The notes beneath the pieces were generated by a model. That model was not told the origin of the DNA. It did not search any database and was given only the letters and a program-made list of their open reading frames with translations. DNA of 64,000 bases, from the NCBI RefSeq assembly GCF_000192575.1, contig NZ_GL876934.1, forward strand, positions 107,144 through 171,143, given 5' to 3'. The DNA is from Novosphingobium nitrogenifigens DSM 19370. GTDB lineage: Bacteria > Pseudomonadota > Alphaproteobacteria > Sphingomonadales > Sphingomonadaceae. Below, one piece after another: positions 46,832 through 55,444 of the stretch (positions within the stretch are counted from its first letter, which is position 1; each line of letters begins with the position of its first letter). The position numbers were made by a program, and so were the translations under genes.

Positions 46832-47578
46832 GTGGCACTGGTCCTTGCCACCACCACCCCCGGCGAGGCGGAACTTTTCGCCTCGCTGCAGGGGGAAGGC
46901 GCATCGCTCGGGCGCCCATCGGTCTTCGTGCGCCTGTCGCGGTGCAACCTTGCCTGCCGCTGGTGCGACACGGCCTATACCTGGCGCTTTTCGGGCGACA
47001 ATCGCCCCCATCGCGATGACATCGCGTTCGAACGCACGGCCAATCAGATCACGGCCGACGAAGGCGACATTGCGACACGGATTCTGGCTTTCGGCGTTCC
47101 CCGCCTGGTCGTGACGGGGGGGGAACCCCTGTTGCAGGCCCCTGCCCTTGCCCGCATGATTGCAGCAGTCCGTGCGGGCAACGAGGCCATGCACATCGAG
47201 ATCGAGACCAACGGCTCGGTCGCACCCACCCCGGCGCTCGACGCTCTCATCGATCAGTACAATGTCAGTCCGAAACTGGCGCATTCGGGCAATCCGGCCG
47301 ATCTTGCCCTGATCCCCGAACGTCTTGCCGCATGGGCGGCCGATCCGCGCGCCTATTTCAAGTTCGTGATCGCGACGCCCGACGATCTGACGCAAGTGCG
47401 CGAACTTGTCGCAACCTACGGGATCGTGCCGGAACGGCTTTTCGTCATGCCCGAAGGCACCGACAGCGCCACTTTGCGCGAACGCTCGCGCTGGCTGGCA
47501 CAGGCCGCGATCGACGCCGGATGGCGCGTCACCGACAGGCTCCACATTCATCTTTATGGCGATACGCGCGGCACCTGA
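46832..47578 (+). CDS. queE: 7-carboxy-7-deazaguanine synthase
   Basis: 248 residues from GTG 46832, with GGA just upstream after the valS stop. The radical-SAM cluster motif is CNLACRWCDT (C-x3-C-x2-C). GGEPLLQ and the SPKLAHSG region follow, and the QueE-type start FASLQGEGASLGRPSVFVRLS is present. It makes CDG in queuosine and deazapurine biosynthesis from 6-carboxytetrahydropterin. Other que genes are not in the window. Its stop codon sits in the loop of a hairpin. Confidence 0.95.
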   Translation: MALVLATTTPGEAELFASLQGEGASLGRPSVFVRLSRCNLACRWCDTAYTWRFSGDNRPHRDDIAFERTANQITADEGDIATRILAFGVPRLVVTGGEPLLQAPALARMIAAVRAGNEAMHIEIETNGSVAPTPALDALIDQYNVSPKLAHSGNPADLALIPERLAAWAADPRAYFKFVIATPDDLTQVRELVATYGIVPERLFVMPEGTDSATLRERSRWLAQAAIDAGWRVTDRLHIHLYGDTRGT

Positions 47579-47592
47579 ACCGCGCGTATCGC
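47559..47592. terminator. Hairpin spanning the queE stop codon
   Basis: GCGATACGCGCGG (47559-47571) pairs perfectly with CCGCGCGTATCGC (47580-47592). The loop holds the queE stop (47576-47578). It is located between convergent queE and ssb and probably ends one or both transcripts, though no T-run follows on either strand. Confidence 0.55.
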
Positions 47593-47617
47593 AAAACCGG
47601 AATAGTCGGGGAACCGA

Positions 47618-48190
47618 TCAGAACGGAATGTCGTCGTCGAGATCGTCGCCGAAACCACCGCCCGAGCCGCCGCCAAAACCGCCACCCGAGCCACCGCTCG
47701 AACCTCCGCCGAAGCCGCCACGGTCGCTGTTGCCGCCGCCGAAACCGCCGCTACCGCCCGAACGCTGGCCGCCGCCATAACCGCCGCCGCTACGCTCACC
47801 GCCGCCAAAGCCGCCACCGCCGCTGCGATCGCCGCCGCCCGGCCCGTCGAGCATGGTCAGGACTGCGCCCGGCCCCTGCAGAACGACTTCGGTAGTGTAG
47901 CGGTCCTGACCGTTCTGGTCCTGCCACTTGCGGGTGCGCAACTGGCCTTCGACATAGATCTTCGAGCCCTTGCGCAAGAAGCGTTCGGCGACCCCGACCA
48001 GGCCTTCACCGAAAATGGCAACGCTGTGCCATTCGGTGCGTTCCTGGCGTTCGCCCGAATTGCGGTCCTTCCAGCTTTCCGAAGTGGCGATGCGCAGGTT
48101 GCAGACCTTGCCCCCGTTCTGAAACGAACGGACTTCCGGATCGGCACCGAGATTGCCGACGAGGATGACCTTGTTGACGCTGCCTGCCAT
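47618..48190 (-). CDS. ssb: Single-stranded DNA-binding protein
   Basis: 190 residues from ATG 48190 (ATG 48211 is possible but the family start [21 protein letters not shown] is at 48190). OB fold with [30 protein letters not shown] long Gly/Ser-rich linker with repeated FGGG and RSGGG units precedes the acidic tip DLDDDIPF, which recruits repair proteins. Length of the linker is on the long side for a bacterial SSB. Confidence 0.98.
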   Translation of the reverse strand: MAGSVNKVILVGNLGADPEVRSFQNGGKVCNLRIATSESWKDRNSGERQERTEWHSVAIFGEGLVGVAERFLRKGSKIYVEGQLRTRKWQDQNGQDRYTTEVVLQGPGAVLTMLDGPGGGDRSGGGGFGGGERSGGGYGGGQRSGGSGGFGGGNSDRGGFGGGSSGGSGGGFGGGSGGGFGDDLDDDIPF

Positions 48191-48292
48191 CGAATCGTGT
48201 TCCTTGTTCACTCGCGAGCGGGGGAATTAGCCCAAACACGCGCGCCCTCGTAATGGGACGCCGCCGTTTTCCCCAGATTCAGCCCAGCAGAT

Positions 48293-50152
48293 TCAGCCAA
48301 GCCCGAAGGCGATCGCCGTCCAATAGACCAGACCGGCAAAGGCATAGGCAAGCGCGAAAAGATAGCCGAGCATGAAGGCGGGCCATTTCCACCCGTTGGT
48401 CTCGCGCCGGGTCACAGCAATCGTCGACATGCACTGTGGCGCGAATACGAACCAGGCAAGGAACGCGAGCGCTGTCGCAAGGCTCCAGTGACGCTTGAGC
48501 TCGGTCGCAAGGCCGACTGCGCGCGCATCGTCGTCGTTGCTGCTGCCCACGGCATATGTCGTCGCCAGCGAACTGACCGCGACTTCGCGCGCAGCCATCG
48601 ACGGGATCAGCGAAAGAGCGATGTCGCGGTTGAACCCGATCGGCTCGACCACCACGGCAAGACCATTGGCGATGTGCCCTGCGATCGAGGCATCGACCTG
48701 GTCCTTGCCCGGTTCGGCACGCGGGAAATTGAGCAGCAGCCACAGGACCACGGCCACCGTGAAAATCATCGTCCCTGCCCGACGCAGGAAAATCCAGGCC
48801 CGCTGAAACAGCCCCAGCGCCAGATCCTTGACCGTCGGCAACTGATACTTGGGCAATTCCATGATGAAGCCCGAAGCTTCGCCGTGTGTCACCGTGCGAC
48901 GGAACACCAGCGCCACGACCATGGCCCCGACGATCCCCGCGACATAGAGCAGGAACAGCACCAGCCCTTGCAGGCCGATCCCGGGAAGAACCTGTCGCGC
49001 GGGGATGAACGCTGCGATGATCACCGCATAGACCGGAAGGCGCGCCGAACAGGTCATCATCGGTGCGATCAGGATCGTCGTCAGACGGTCGCGCGGATCG
49101 GTGATCGAACGCGTCGACATGATCCCCGGCACTGCACAGGCAAAGCTGGAGAGAAGCGGGATGAAACTGCGCCCCGACAGGCCGACACCGGCCATCAGGC
49201 GGTCCATCAGGAAAGCCGCGCGCGCCATGTACCCGGTCGCCTCCATCACGAGGATGAAGAAGAACAGAACAAGGATCTGCGGCAGGAAGACAATCACCGA
49301 GCCGACCCCGGCAATGACGCCATCGGTCAGGAGGTCGCGCAGGAGCGACGCGGGCATTTCCCCGCGAAGCCAGTCGGCAAGAGCGGAAAACAGGCCGTCG
49401 AGCCCGTCCTGAAACGGCTTGGCCCAACTGAACACCGCCTGGAACACGATGAACAGCAGCGCAAAGAGAACCGGCGGCCCGAGCCAGGGGTGCAGCAGCA
49501 CGCGGTCGAGCCGGGCATGGAGCCGATGGCGCGAGGTTTCCGACAGCACTGCCCCACGCGCCATCGTCCGTGCCATCATCCGCCGTTCGGGCAGGAGGAG
49601 ATGCGCACGCGGCTGCGGCGGAGCGGCCCGGGCCTGTTCCCGCGCGGCAGCAACGGCCGCGCCAAGATCACCCAGCCCCCGGCGGCGCACCGCGACGGTC
49701 GGAATGACCGGCACCCCGAGTTCGGCCGACAGCGCGGCCGGATCGAGCACCAGACCGTCCCGCTCGGCAAGATCGATCATGTTGAGCGCGACGACTGTCG
49801 GACGCCCGAGTTCGAGCACTTCCTGCGCGAGGACCAGATGCTGTTCGAGATTGGACGAATCAAGCACGATGACGAGGACATCGGGCTGCGCCTGTCCGGG
49901 CTGTTCGCCCATGATGACGCGCCGCGTCACTTCCTCGTCGGGGCTGGTCGCCTCAAGCCCGTAAGTGCCGGGCAAGTCGACCAGTTCGACCGGTTCGCCA
50001 TTGGGCAGGAGCAACCGCCCTGCCTTACGCTCGACCGTAACACCCGGATAATTCGCGATTTTCTGCCGCGCACCGGTCAACGCGTTGAACAGGGCGCTTT
50101 TCCCGGCATTGGGATTGCCGACCAATGCGACAACAGTGGGTCCCCGGCTCAT
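48293..50152 (-). CDS. feoB: Ferrous iron transporter B
   Basis: 619 residues. The N-terminal G domain has G1 GNPNAGKSALFN, G2 in YPGVTVE, G3 DLPGTYGL and G4 NMID. The membrane domain carries Fe2+ gate motifs SSFACAVPGIMSTR and MMTCSARLPVYA. It is shorter than the ~750-residue E. coli form but holds all core elements. It imports Fe2+ across the inner membrane under low oxygen. The start overlaps the feoA stop as ATGA. Confidence 0.98.
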   Translation of the reverse strand: MSRGPTVVALVGNPNAGKSALFNALTGARQKIANYPGVTVERKAGRLLLPNGEPVELVDLPGTYGLEATSPDEEVTRRVIMGEQPGQAQPDVLVIVLDSSNLEQHLVLAQEVLELGRPTVVALNMIDLAERDGLVLDPAALSAELGVPVIPTVAVRRRGLGDLGAAVAAAREQARAAPPQPRAHLLLPERRMMARTMARGAVLSETSRHRLHARLDRVLLHPWLGPPVLFALLFIVFQAVFSWAKPFQDGLDGLFSALADWLRGEMPASLLRDLLTDGVIAGVGSVIVFLPQILVLFFFILVMEATGYMARAAFLMDRLMAGVGLSGRSFIPLLSSFACAVPGIMSTRSITDPRDRLTTILIAPMMTCSARLPVYAVIIAAFIPARQVLPGIGLQGLVLFLLYVAGIVGAMVVALVFRRTVTHGEASGFIMELPKYQLPTVKDLALGLFQRAWIFLRRAGTMIFTVAVVLWLLLNFPRAEPGKDQVDASIAGHIANGLAVVVEPIGFNRDIALSLIPSMAAREVAVSSLATTYAVGSSNDDDARAVGLATELKRHWSLATALAFLAWFVFAPQCMSTIAVTRRETNGWKWPAFMLGYLFALAYAFAGLVYWTAIAFGLG

Positions 50153-50430
50153 ACCCGCACGTCCGTCAACGATTGATCCGCAATGTCATCCCCGACCGGC
50201 GTGACATGCATGGCGCGGGCGTGCACGCGACGCAGCGCGACCGTCATCCGCCCGATCTCGACCGCGAGCGGGTCGCGGGCCAGAAACACCCCGCGATAGG
50301 CGAGACGGATATGCGCCCCTTCGTCGAGGCCGAGCGCGCGCAGGCGCTGCGCCTCTTCGGGGACGAGCGCGGGCCAATCGACCGAGTCGATTCGCGCCAG
50401 TGTGCCGAGAGGAAGTTGATCGAGAGTCAC
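50149..50430 (-). CDS. feoA: FeoA family ferrous iron transport protein
   Basis: 93 residues from GTG 50430 (VTLDQLPLGTLARIDSVDW). The frame extends to TTG 50466, but that start would lie inside the Fur-like dyad, so GTG is preferred; neither has a strong ribosome site. An SH3-like fold is expected, with RLRALGLDEGAHIRLAYRGVFLARDPLAVEI as the family core. It modulates FeoB. No feoC is present. Confidence 0.9.
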   Translation of the reverse strand: MTLDQLPLGTLARIDSVDWPALVPEEAQRLRALGLDEGAHIRLAYRGVFLARDPLAVEIGRMTVALRRVHARAMHVTPVGDDIADQSLTDVRV

Positions 50431-50460
50431 CCGAGCATCGCTGCCACAATGCGCTGGCAA

Positions 50461-50477
50461 TTGCAAGTCATTCGCAA
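50461..50477. promoter_or_regulatory. Fur/Irr-like dyad upstream of feoA
   Basis: TTGCAAGTCATTCGCAA has TTGC and GCAA arms and resembles alphaproteobacterial iron-responsive dyads with a TGCNNNTNATTNGCA pattern. It lies 31-47 bp upstream of the GTG start, next to an FNR-like box. The pattern match is from memory and imperfect. Confidence 0.4.
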
Positions 50478-50480
50478 TAG

Positions 50481-50494
50481 TTGATTCAGGTCAA
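50481..50494. promoter_or_regulatory. FNR-like box upstream of feoA
   Basis: TTGAT-TCAG-GTCAA differs from the consensus TTGAT-N4-ATCAA at one base. It lies 51-64 bp upstream of the GTG start, directly behind the Fur-like dyad. feoAB is FNR-activated in E. coli. The second FNR-type box in the window is at hcp. Confidence 0.55.
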
Positions 50495-50528
50495 GGCAAT
50501 TCCGAAAAATCCCAGAAACTCGAAACTC

Positions 50529-51191
50529 TTAGCGGGCCGGATAACGCAGACGGCCAAGCAGGCGCGTCAGGCTCGGCCGCTCGCCCTTGGGCTTGAGCAA
50601 TTGCGCCTTGAACTTCTCGAAACGCATGATCCCGTCGATCCGGCGCGACAGGAAAGCACGGGTTTCCTCGTGATCCTCGCTGCGATCATCGGCATACACG
50701 GCCAGCGTCGCGGCATAGATCGCCGCCAGCGTCGCCCGCTTGGTATAATGGTTGTAATCGGTCGCGGTATCGCCTGCCAGACGCCACATGGCATCGGCGC
50801 TTTTCCAGCCGAGGCGAGTCGCGGTCGCGACATTGCCCGGCTTTGCCATTTCGATGAGAGCCCGGCGCAGCGCTTCCTCGCGACCGGCCACGGCGTCGAG
50901 CCGGAACTGCACCAGCGCGCGAATGCGTTCACGGATCGGCAACGTCGCCAGACGCTCGAACGGCAGGGCTTCGCACATTTCCGCGTCGATCGCCTCGGTC
51001 CAGGCCGCGATCATCGCCATGGGCTTGCCCCCGAACGCGAACCGCGCCGCCGCCGGGTCCGCACCGATCACTTCGGCAGCCGCATCGACGGCCGCGTCGG
51101 TCCATCCGTCGAACGCGGCGGCCTCGGCCACATGAGGCGCCAGCGCGATGCGGAAGCCGTCTTCCCCCGCTACGGTCTGTGCATCTGTCAT
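50529..51191 (-). CDS. COQ9 family protein
   Basis: 220 residues. The TetR-like fold is seen in RIALAPHVAEAAAFDGWTDAAVDAAA. The diagnostic COQ9 stretch TATDYNHYTKRATLAAIYAATLAVY is complete, and a C-terminal amphipathic helix (FEKFKAQLLKP) is likely. COQ9 binds lipid and supports ubiquinone hydroxylation. It lies upstream of feoAB on the same strand, separated by the FNR/Fur region. Confidence 0.95.
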   Translation of the reverse strand: MTDAQTVAGEDGFRIALAPHVAEAAAFDGWTDAAVDAAAEVIGADPAAARFAFGGKPMAMIAAWTEAIDAEMCEALPFERLATLPIRERIRALVQFRLDAVAGREEALRRALIEMAKPGNVATATRLGWKSADAMWRLAGDTATDYNHYTKRATLAAIYAATLAVYADDRSEDHEETRAFLSRRIDGIMRFEKFKAQLLKPKGERPSLTRLLGRLRYPAR

Positions 51192-51259
51192 CGCAAAGCC
51201 TCTTTACCTGTCATCATCGCGCGGCCCGATCGGCCGGTTTTCCTGGAACGTCGGTCCGC

Positions 51260-51940
51260 CTAGAACGTCGGCCCATACGTCTTGCGGGTCGCGCCGGCGG
51301 CGGCCTTTTCCTTGGTCGAATTCTCGATTTCGGCAAGGACGTTGCTGTTCTTGCCTTCAAGCTGCGCATAGTCGCGCGCCGAACGGCCGGAATTGTCGGG
51401 GCGGTCGGGGTTGGCCCCGGCTTTCAGCAAGACGCGGACAAGGGCCAGATCGCGACGGCTGACCGCTTCGATCAAGGGCGTGCTGCCGGTGTTGTTGGAT
51501 TCGTCCACCCGTGCGCCGGCGCTGATAAGGTATTGGACGCCCTCGACGAAACCAAGCTCAGCCGCAACTTCGAGCGGTGTTGTGCCCTTGTTGTCGGCAA
51601 CGTTCACATTCGCGCCCTTGCTGACCAGGAATTGCATCCAGGTGAGGTCGCGCCGGGCAGTCACGATATGGAGCGCCGATTCCCCGGTGGTGAGGTCGCG
51701 GGTGTTGACGATCTGGCTCGCCGGATTGCTCAACGCATCGTTGACCGCGTCGCCGTCCTTCTTCTTGACGGCATCGAGAAACTTGTAGCTCGGCGAAAAC
51801 TGCGCCTGCGCAGGGGCGACCACCGCAAAGGCAGCCAGGGTCGCCAGCATCAGCCCGCCCCGGCGAAGCATGCGGCGGACAGGCGATGCAGTCCCGGTCG
51901 AGACGGTTACTGCGCCGTTCCTCTTGATCCCGCTGTTCAT
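51260..51940 (-). CDS. Exported ankyrin-repeat protein
   Basis: 226 residues from ATG 51940, or 203 from ATG 51871. A signal peptide ends VVAPAQAQ. Four ankyrin repeats follow (for example TPLEVAAELGFVEGVQYLISAGARVD and TPLIEAVSRRDLALVRVLLKAGANPD). The C-terminal tail is Lys/Ala rich. The function is not known; a periplasmic protein-protein interaction role is likely. It is divergent from the SCO gene. Confidence 0.88.
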   Translation of the reverse strand: MNSGIKRNGAVTVSTGTASPVRRMLRRGGLMLATLAAFAVVAPAQAQFSPSYKFLDAVKKKDGDAVNDALSNPASQIVNTRDLTTGESALHIVTARRDLTWMQFLVSKGANVNVADNKGTTPLEVAAELGFVEGVQYLISAGARVDESNNTGSTPLIEAVSRRDLALVRVLLKAGANPDRPDNSGRSARDYAQLEGKNSNVLAEIENSTKEKAAAGATRKTYGPTF

Positions 51941-52030
51941 GATAGTGATCACGTCCTGTCGGTCCCTTTTCGTCGCACCCCCGGTGGCTCTTGCCAGCGG
52001 GCGGCTTGCAGCGCAAGAACCGCAAGCACC

Positions 52031-52657
52031 ATGCCCCCGATCCTTGCCCCCTTTCGCAAGCGCCCCTGGCGCTCCGCTGCGGCCGCAGTCCTGCTGGCCG
52101 CTGCCCTTCCGGCTCTTTCGGCCTGCCATGGCGGCGGCGCGGTCGATCCGCCGCTTGCCGGGACCGCGCTCGGCGGCGACTTCACGCTTGTCGACAAGAC
52201 CGGCAAGACCGTGCGCTATGCCGATTTCGCAGGCAAATGGCGCGTGCTCTATTTCGGCTACACATTCTGCCCCGACATCTGCCCGCTCGACGTGCAACAC
52301 CTGATGCAGGGCTATCACCTGTTCGCGCGCGCCCATCCGGCGCAGGCCGCAAGGGTCGTACCGATGTTCATCTCGATCGACCCCGCGCGCGACACGCCGC
52401 AAGTCGTGGGACAGTTCGCTTCGGCCTTCGGCCCCGAGCTGGTCGGATTGACAGGCACTCCGCAACAGGTCGCGGTCGCGGCCAAGGCCTTTGCCGTCTA
52501 TTACCAGAAACATGCCGGAAGCACGCCGGACGCCTATCTCATGGACCACAGCCGCGCCTCCTATCTGATGGATCCGGACGGGAAGCCCGTCGCCCTGCTC
52601 CCCGTCGATCAGGACGGCAAGGCGGTCGCCGCCGAACTGGAAAAGTGGGTACGATGA
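52031..52657 (+). CDS. SCO1/SenC family copper chaperone lipoprotein
   Basis: 208 residues from ATG 52031. The lipobox is ALSAC. The thioredoxin-like fold has the copper motif GYTFCPDICPLD (CxxxC) and the His ligand in MDHSRASYLMD. It delivers copper to the CuA site of cytochrome oxidase. The stop overlaps the next start by ATGA, so it is coupled with the YcgN gene. Confidence 0.94.
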   Translation: MPPILAPFRKRPWRSAAAAVLLAAALPALSACHGGGAVDPPLAGTALGGDFTLVDKTGKTVRYADFAGKWRVLYFGYTFCPDICPLDVQHLMQGYHLFARAHPAQAARVVPMFISIDPARDTPQVVGQFASAFGPELVGLTGTPQQVAVAAKAFAVYYQKHAGSTPDAYLMDHSRASYLMDPDGKPVALLPVDQDGKAVAAELEKWVR

Positions 52658-53133
52658 CCACTGAACGTTTCTGGGACAAGCCGCTCGCGAGCCTGACCCG
52701 CGCCGAATGGGAAGCCTTGTGCGACGGCTGCGGCAAATGCTGCCTGCACAAGCTGGAGGACGAGGATACCGGCACGGTCTACCAGACCAATGTCGCCTGC
52801 CGCCTGCTCGACCTTTCGACTGCGCGATGCGCCGATTACCGACACCGCAAGGCGATGGTGCCCGACTGCCTGCGCCTCACTCCGCGTCTGGTCGCCGATG
52901 TCGCGTGGCTGCCCGAGACATGCGCCTATCGCCTGCGCGCAGAGGACCGGCCCCTGCCCGACTGGCACTATCTCGAATGCGGGGATCGCGACGCGGTCCA
53001 CCGGCGCGGCAAGTCGGTCGTGGGCAAGGCGATCAGCGAAGTGGTCGCCGGACCGCTCGAGGAACATGTCGTACGTGACGATGGCCTGCCCTTCGACATG
53101 GCCGCCTGGCTGGAAGGCGAAGACCAGGCATGA
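52654..53133 (+). CDS. YcgN family cysteine-cluster protein
   Basis: 159 residues. The N-terminal motif ALCDGCGKCCLHK and later Cys residues (VACRLLD, ARCADY, PDCLRL, ETCAYRL, LECGDRD) suggest a metal or Fe-S site. The domain belongs to UPF0153/YcgN; function is unproven. It lies in an ATGA-linked row after SCO and before the SprT-like protease. Confidence 0.92.
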   Translation: MTTERFWDKPLASLTRAEWEALCDGCGKCCLHKLEDEDTGTVYQTNVACRLLDLSTARCADYRHRKAMVPDCLRLTPRLVADVAWLPETCAYRLRAEDRPLPDWHYLECGDRDAVHRRGKSVVGKAISEVVAGPLEEHVVRDDGLPFDMAAWLEGEDQA

Positions 53134-53897
53134 TCGACTGGCTCGCCCGCGCGCGGATCGGGGGGCGGAAAACCGCGCCGCCCGCTCCGACAGGCGGGAC
53201 CGAGACATTCGAACTCGCGCTCCCGGACGGGCCCCTGCCCCTGCACGTGCGGCGGCTCGGCCATGCCCGCCGGATGACCTTGCGCCTCGCGCCCGACGGG
53301 AAAACCGCGCGGCTCACCATTCCTCATTGGGTACCGATCCGCGACGCGCTTGCTTTCGCGAACTCGCGGACAGACTGGATCGCCGCGCAAGTGTCGCGCC
53401 AGCCTCGCGATGCGGCGCCCGAACCGGGCGGCACCGTTCCTTATCGCGGCGTCCTGCTCCTGATCAACTGGCGTGCCGATGCCTCTCGCCGCCCGGCGAT
53501 CATCGACAATCAACTCGCGATCGGAGGGCCCAAGGACGCGCTTCAGCCCCGGATCGCGCGCTGGCTGGAACAGGAAGCCCTGCGCCTGTGTACGCAGGAT
53601 CTGGCGCATTATTGCGCCCGCGCGGGCAAGACGGCGCCCCACATCACCCTGTCGCGCGCGCAACGGCGCTGGGGCAGTTGTTCCGCCGACGGCACCATCC
53701 GCATCAACTGGCGCCTGATCATGGCACCCGATTTCGTTCGCCGCTCGGTCGTCGCGCATGAAGTCGCCCATCTTTCGCATTTCGACCACAGCCCGGCCTT
53801 TCACGCCCATCTCGACGCGCTGTTCGAGGCGCCGGTGGCCGATGCCAATGCCTGGCTCAAACGCCATGGCCGCGCCCTCTATGCGCCCTTTGGATAG
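53130..53897 (+). CDS. SprT/YgjP-like M48 zinc metalloprotease
   Basis: 255 residues. The zinc motif VVAHEVAHLSHFDHSPAF has HExxH-type HEVAH with a downstream His. ITLSRAQRRWGSCSADGTIRINWRL is the YgjP/DUF45 signature. It is a cytoplasmic protease-like protein of unknown substrate. It overlaps the YcgN gene as ATGA. Confidence 0.93.
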   Translation: MIDWLARARIGGRKTAPPAPTGGTETFELALPDGPLPLHVRRLGHARRMTLRLAPDGKTARLTIPHWVPIRDALAFANSRTDWIAAQVSRQPRDAAPEPGGTVPYRGVLLLINWRADASRRPAIIDNQLAIGGPKDALQPRIARWLEQEALRLCTQDLAHYCARAGKTAPHITLSRAQRRWGSCSADGTIRINWRLIMAPDFVRRSVVAHEVAHLSHFDHSPAFHAHLDALFEAPVADANAWLKRHGRALYAPFG

Positions 53898-53939
53898 CGC
53901 CATCTGGCAAGTTGGCCGCACAATCCCTATGAAGCGCCC

Positions 53940-54425
53940 ATGAAGGAGTTTTTCCGCAACGTTTCCCCCCGCCGGGCGATCCTCGACCTGTGGCAGGTGC
54001 TGGGCGCGCCGAGCGAATACCGCTGGACCGGTATGGTGCTTGCCGCGACCGTCACCGGGAGCATTTTCTGGCTCATGATCCATCAGGAAGGCCGCGCCCT
54101 GCCGCCGCCGCCCAAGGTGATCTATTTCGAAAGCTGGCGCGCCAATCGCAGCGACGCCGAAATCATTGCGGGCAACATCGCCGCCGCACGCAAGGCCAAG
54201 GCCGAAGCCGCCGAGGAAGAACGCCGCGCCGAGGACATCCGCAAGATGTACAAGGCCGTGGGCGCGGCAACCGGCCTCGACACCGACAAGATGTACAAGG
54301 ACGGCAACGCCGAACGCAGCGCTGAAGAGAAAGCGGAATTCAACCGAAACAAGGCCCTGCTCGATCGCTATATGGAAAAGGGAGCCAAGCCGGTGATCGA
54401 TCCCTCCCCGGCAGCCGGGAACTGA
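53940..54425 (+). CDS. Unrecognised single-pass membrane protein
   Basis: 161 residues. A hydrophobic helix at about 31-47 (GMVLAATVTGSIFWLMI) follows a basic N-terminus, so the C-terminal part is probably periplasmic. Residues about 75-105 form a charged coiled-coil (AARKAKAEAAEEERRAEDI), and the region IRKMYKAVGAATGLDTDKMYK follows. I do not know the family. It starts 42 bp after the protease gene and lies 11 bp upstream of ribD. Confidence 0.75.
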   Translation: MKEFFRNVSPRRAILDLWQVLGAPSEYRWTGMVLAATVTGSIFWLMIHQEGRALPPPPKVIYFESWRANRSDAEIIAGNIAAARKAKAEAAEEERRAEDIRKMYKAVGAATGLDTDKMYKDGNAERSAEEKAEFNRNKALLDRYMEKGAKPVIDPSPAAGN

Positions 54426-54436
54426 GTTCCCACGCC

Positions 54437-55402
54437 GTGCCCACCGATGCCGACTGGATGCGTTCTGCCGCCGCGCTTGCCGCGCGCGGACGCCCGCTCA
54501 GCCGCCCCAACCCGGCCGTGGGCGCCGTGCTGGTCCGCGAAAACCGTGTCGTCGGGCGCGGCTTTACCCGTGCCGGCGGACGACCCCATGCCGAAGCCGA
54601 GGCACTCGCCATGGCCGGGGATGCGACACGGGGCGCAACGCTCTACGTCACGCTCGAACCTTGCGCCCATGTCAGCCCCCGCGGTCCGGCCTGCGCCGAT
54701 CTGGTCGTGGCGGCCCGCCCCGCGCGCGTCGTGGTCGGCTGCACGGACCCCGACCCCCGCACGGCGGGTCAGGGCATCGCCCGGTTGCGCGACGCAGGGA
54801 TTGCCGTCGACCTGATCGATTGCCCCGCCGCGCGCGCCTCGCTCGCAGGCTATCTGCGACGCACTCGCGAAGGGCGACCGGAGGTGACGCTCAAGCTCGC
54901 GACTTCGCTCGACGGGCGAATCGCCCTGCCTTCGGGCGAAAGCCGCTGGATCACCGGGGACGCCGCGCGGGCCCACGCCCATGCCGAACGCGCGCGCGCC
55001 GACGCCATCCTCGTCGGGGGCGGCACCTTGCGCATCGACGCGCCCCGGCTCGATGTCCGCTTGCCCGGTCTTGCCGAACGCAGCCCCCTGCGCTGGGTGC
55101 TGACGCGCGGGACGGCGCCGGACGGATGGAGCGCGGTGTCCGACATCACCGCCCCCGGCGCCTTTGACGATGCACAATATCTCTTTGTCGAAGGCGGTGC
55201 GCAGGCGGCAGCCCATTTCCTTGCCGTCGACATGGTCGACCGGCTCCTGCTCTATCGTGCGCCGATCCTGATCGGAGACGGGCTCGCCGCCATCGGCGAC
55301 ATCGGGCTCGACCGACTCGATGCGGCCCATGGCCGCTGGCAGCTCGTGTCCCATCGCGCGCTTGGCAACGACACTCTCGAAATCTACGAACGGTCGCGCT
55401 GA
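54437..55402 (+). CDS. ribD: Bifunctional riboflavin deaminase/reductase
   Basis: 321 residues from GTG 54437. The deaminase half carries zinc motif HAEAEALAM and PCAHVSPRGPAC. The reductase half has TLKLATSLDGRIALPSGESRWITG. It deaminates and reduces the pyrimidine in riboflavin synthesis. It is followed 42 nt later by ribE. No FMN riboswitch is seen upstream. Confidence 0.97.
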   Translation: MPTDADWMRSAAALAARGRPLSRPNPAVGAVLVRENRVVGRGFTRAGGRPHAEAEALAMAGDATRGATLYVTLEPCAHVSPRGPACADLVVAARPARVVVGCTDPDPRTAGQGIARLRDAGIAVDLIDCPAARASLAGYLRRTREGRPEVTLKLATSLDGRIALPSGESRWITGDAARAHAHAERARADAILVGGGTLRIDAPRLDVRLPGLAERSPLRWVLTRGTAPDGWSAVSDITAPGAFDDAQYLFVEGGAQAAAHFLAVDMVDRLLLYRAPILIGDGLAAIGDIGLDRLDAAHGRWQLVSHRALGNDTLEIYERSR

Positions 55403-55444
55403 ACCGCGCCGTCCCTCAAACACCCAATCATCAGGAGTACCGCC

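Noticed and set aside
47640..47840. Repeated GC-rich units in ssb resembling a short tandem repeat or CRISPR-like array
   Set aside because: They encode the Gly/Ser-rich SSB linker in frame, with irregular unit length and no spacers.
48488..50176. 562-residue plus-strand frame opposite feoB
   Set aside because: No recognisable domain; feoB on the other strand is complete.
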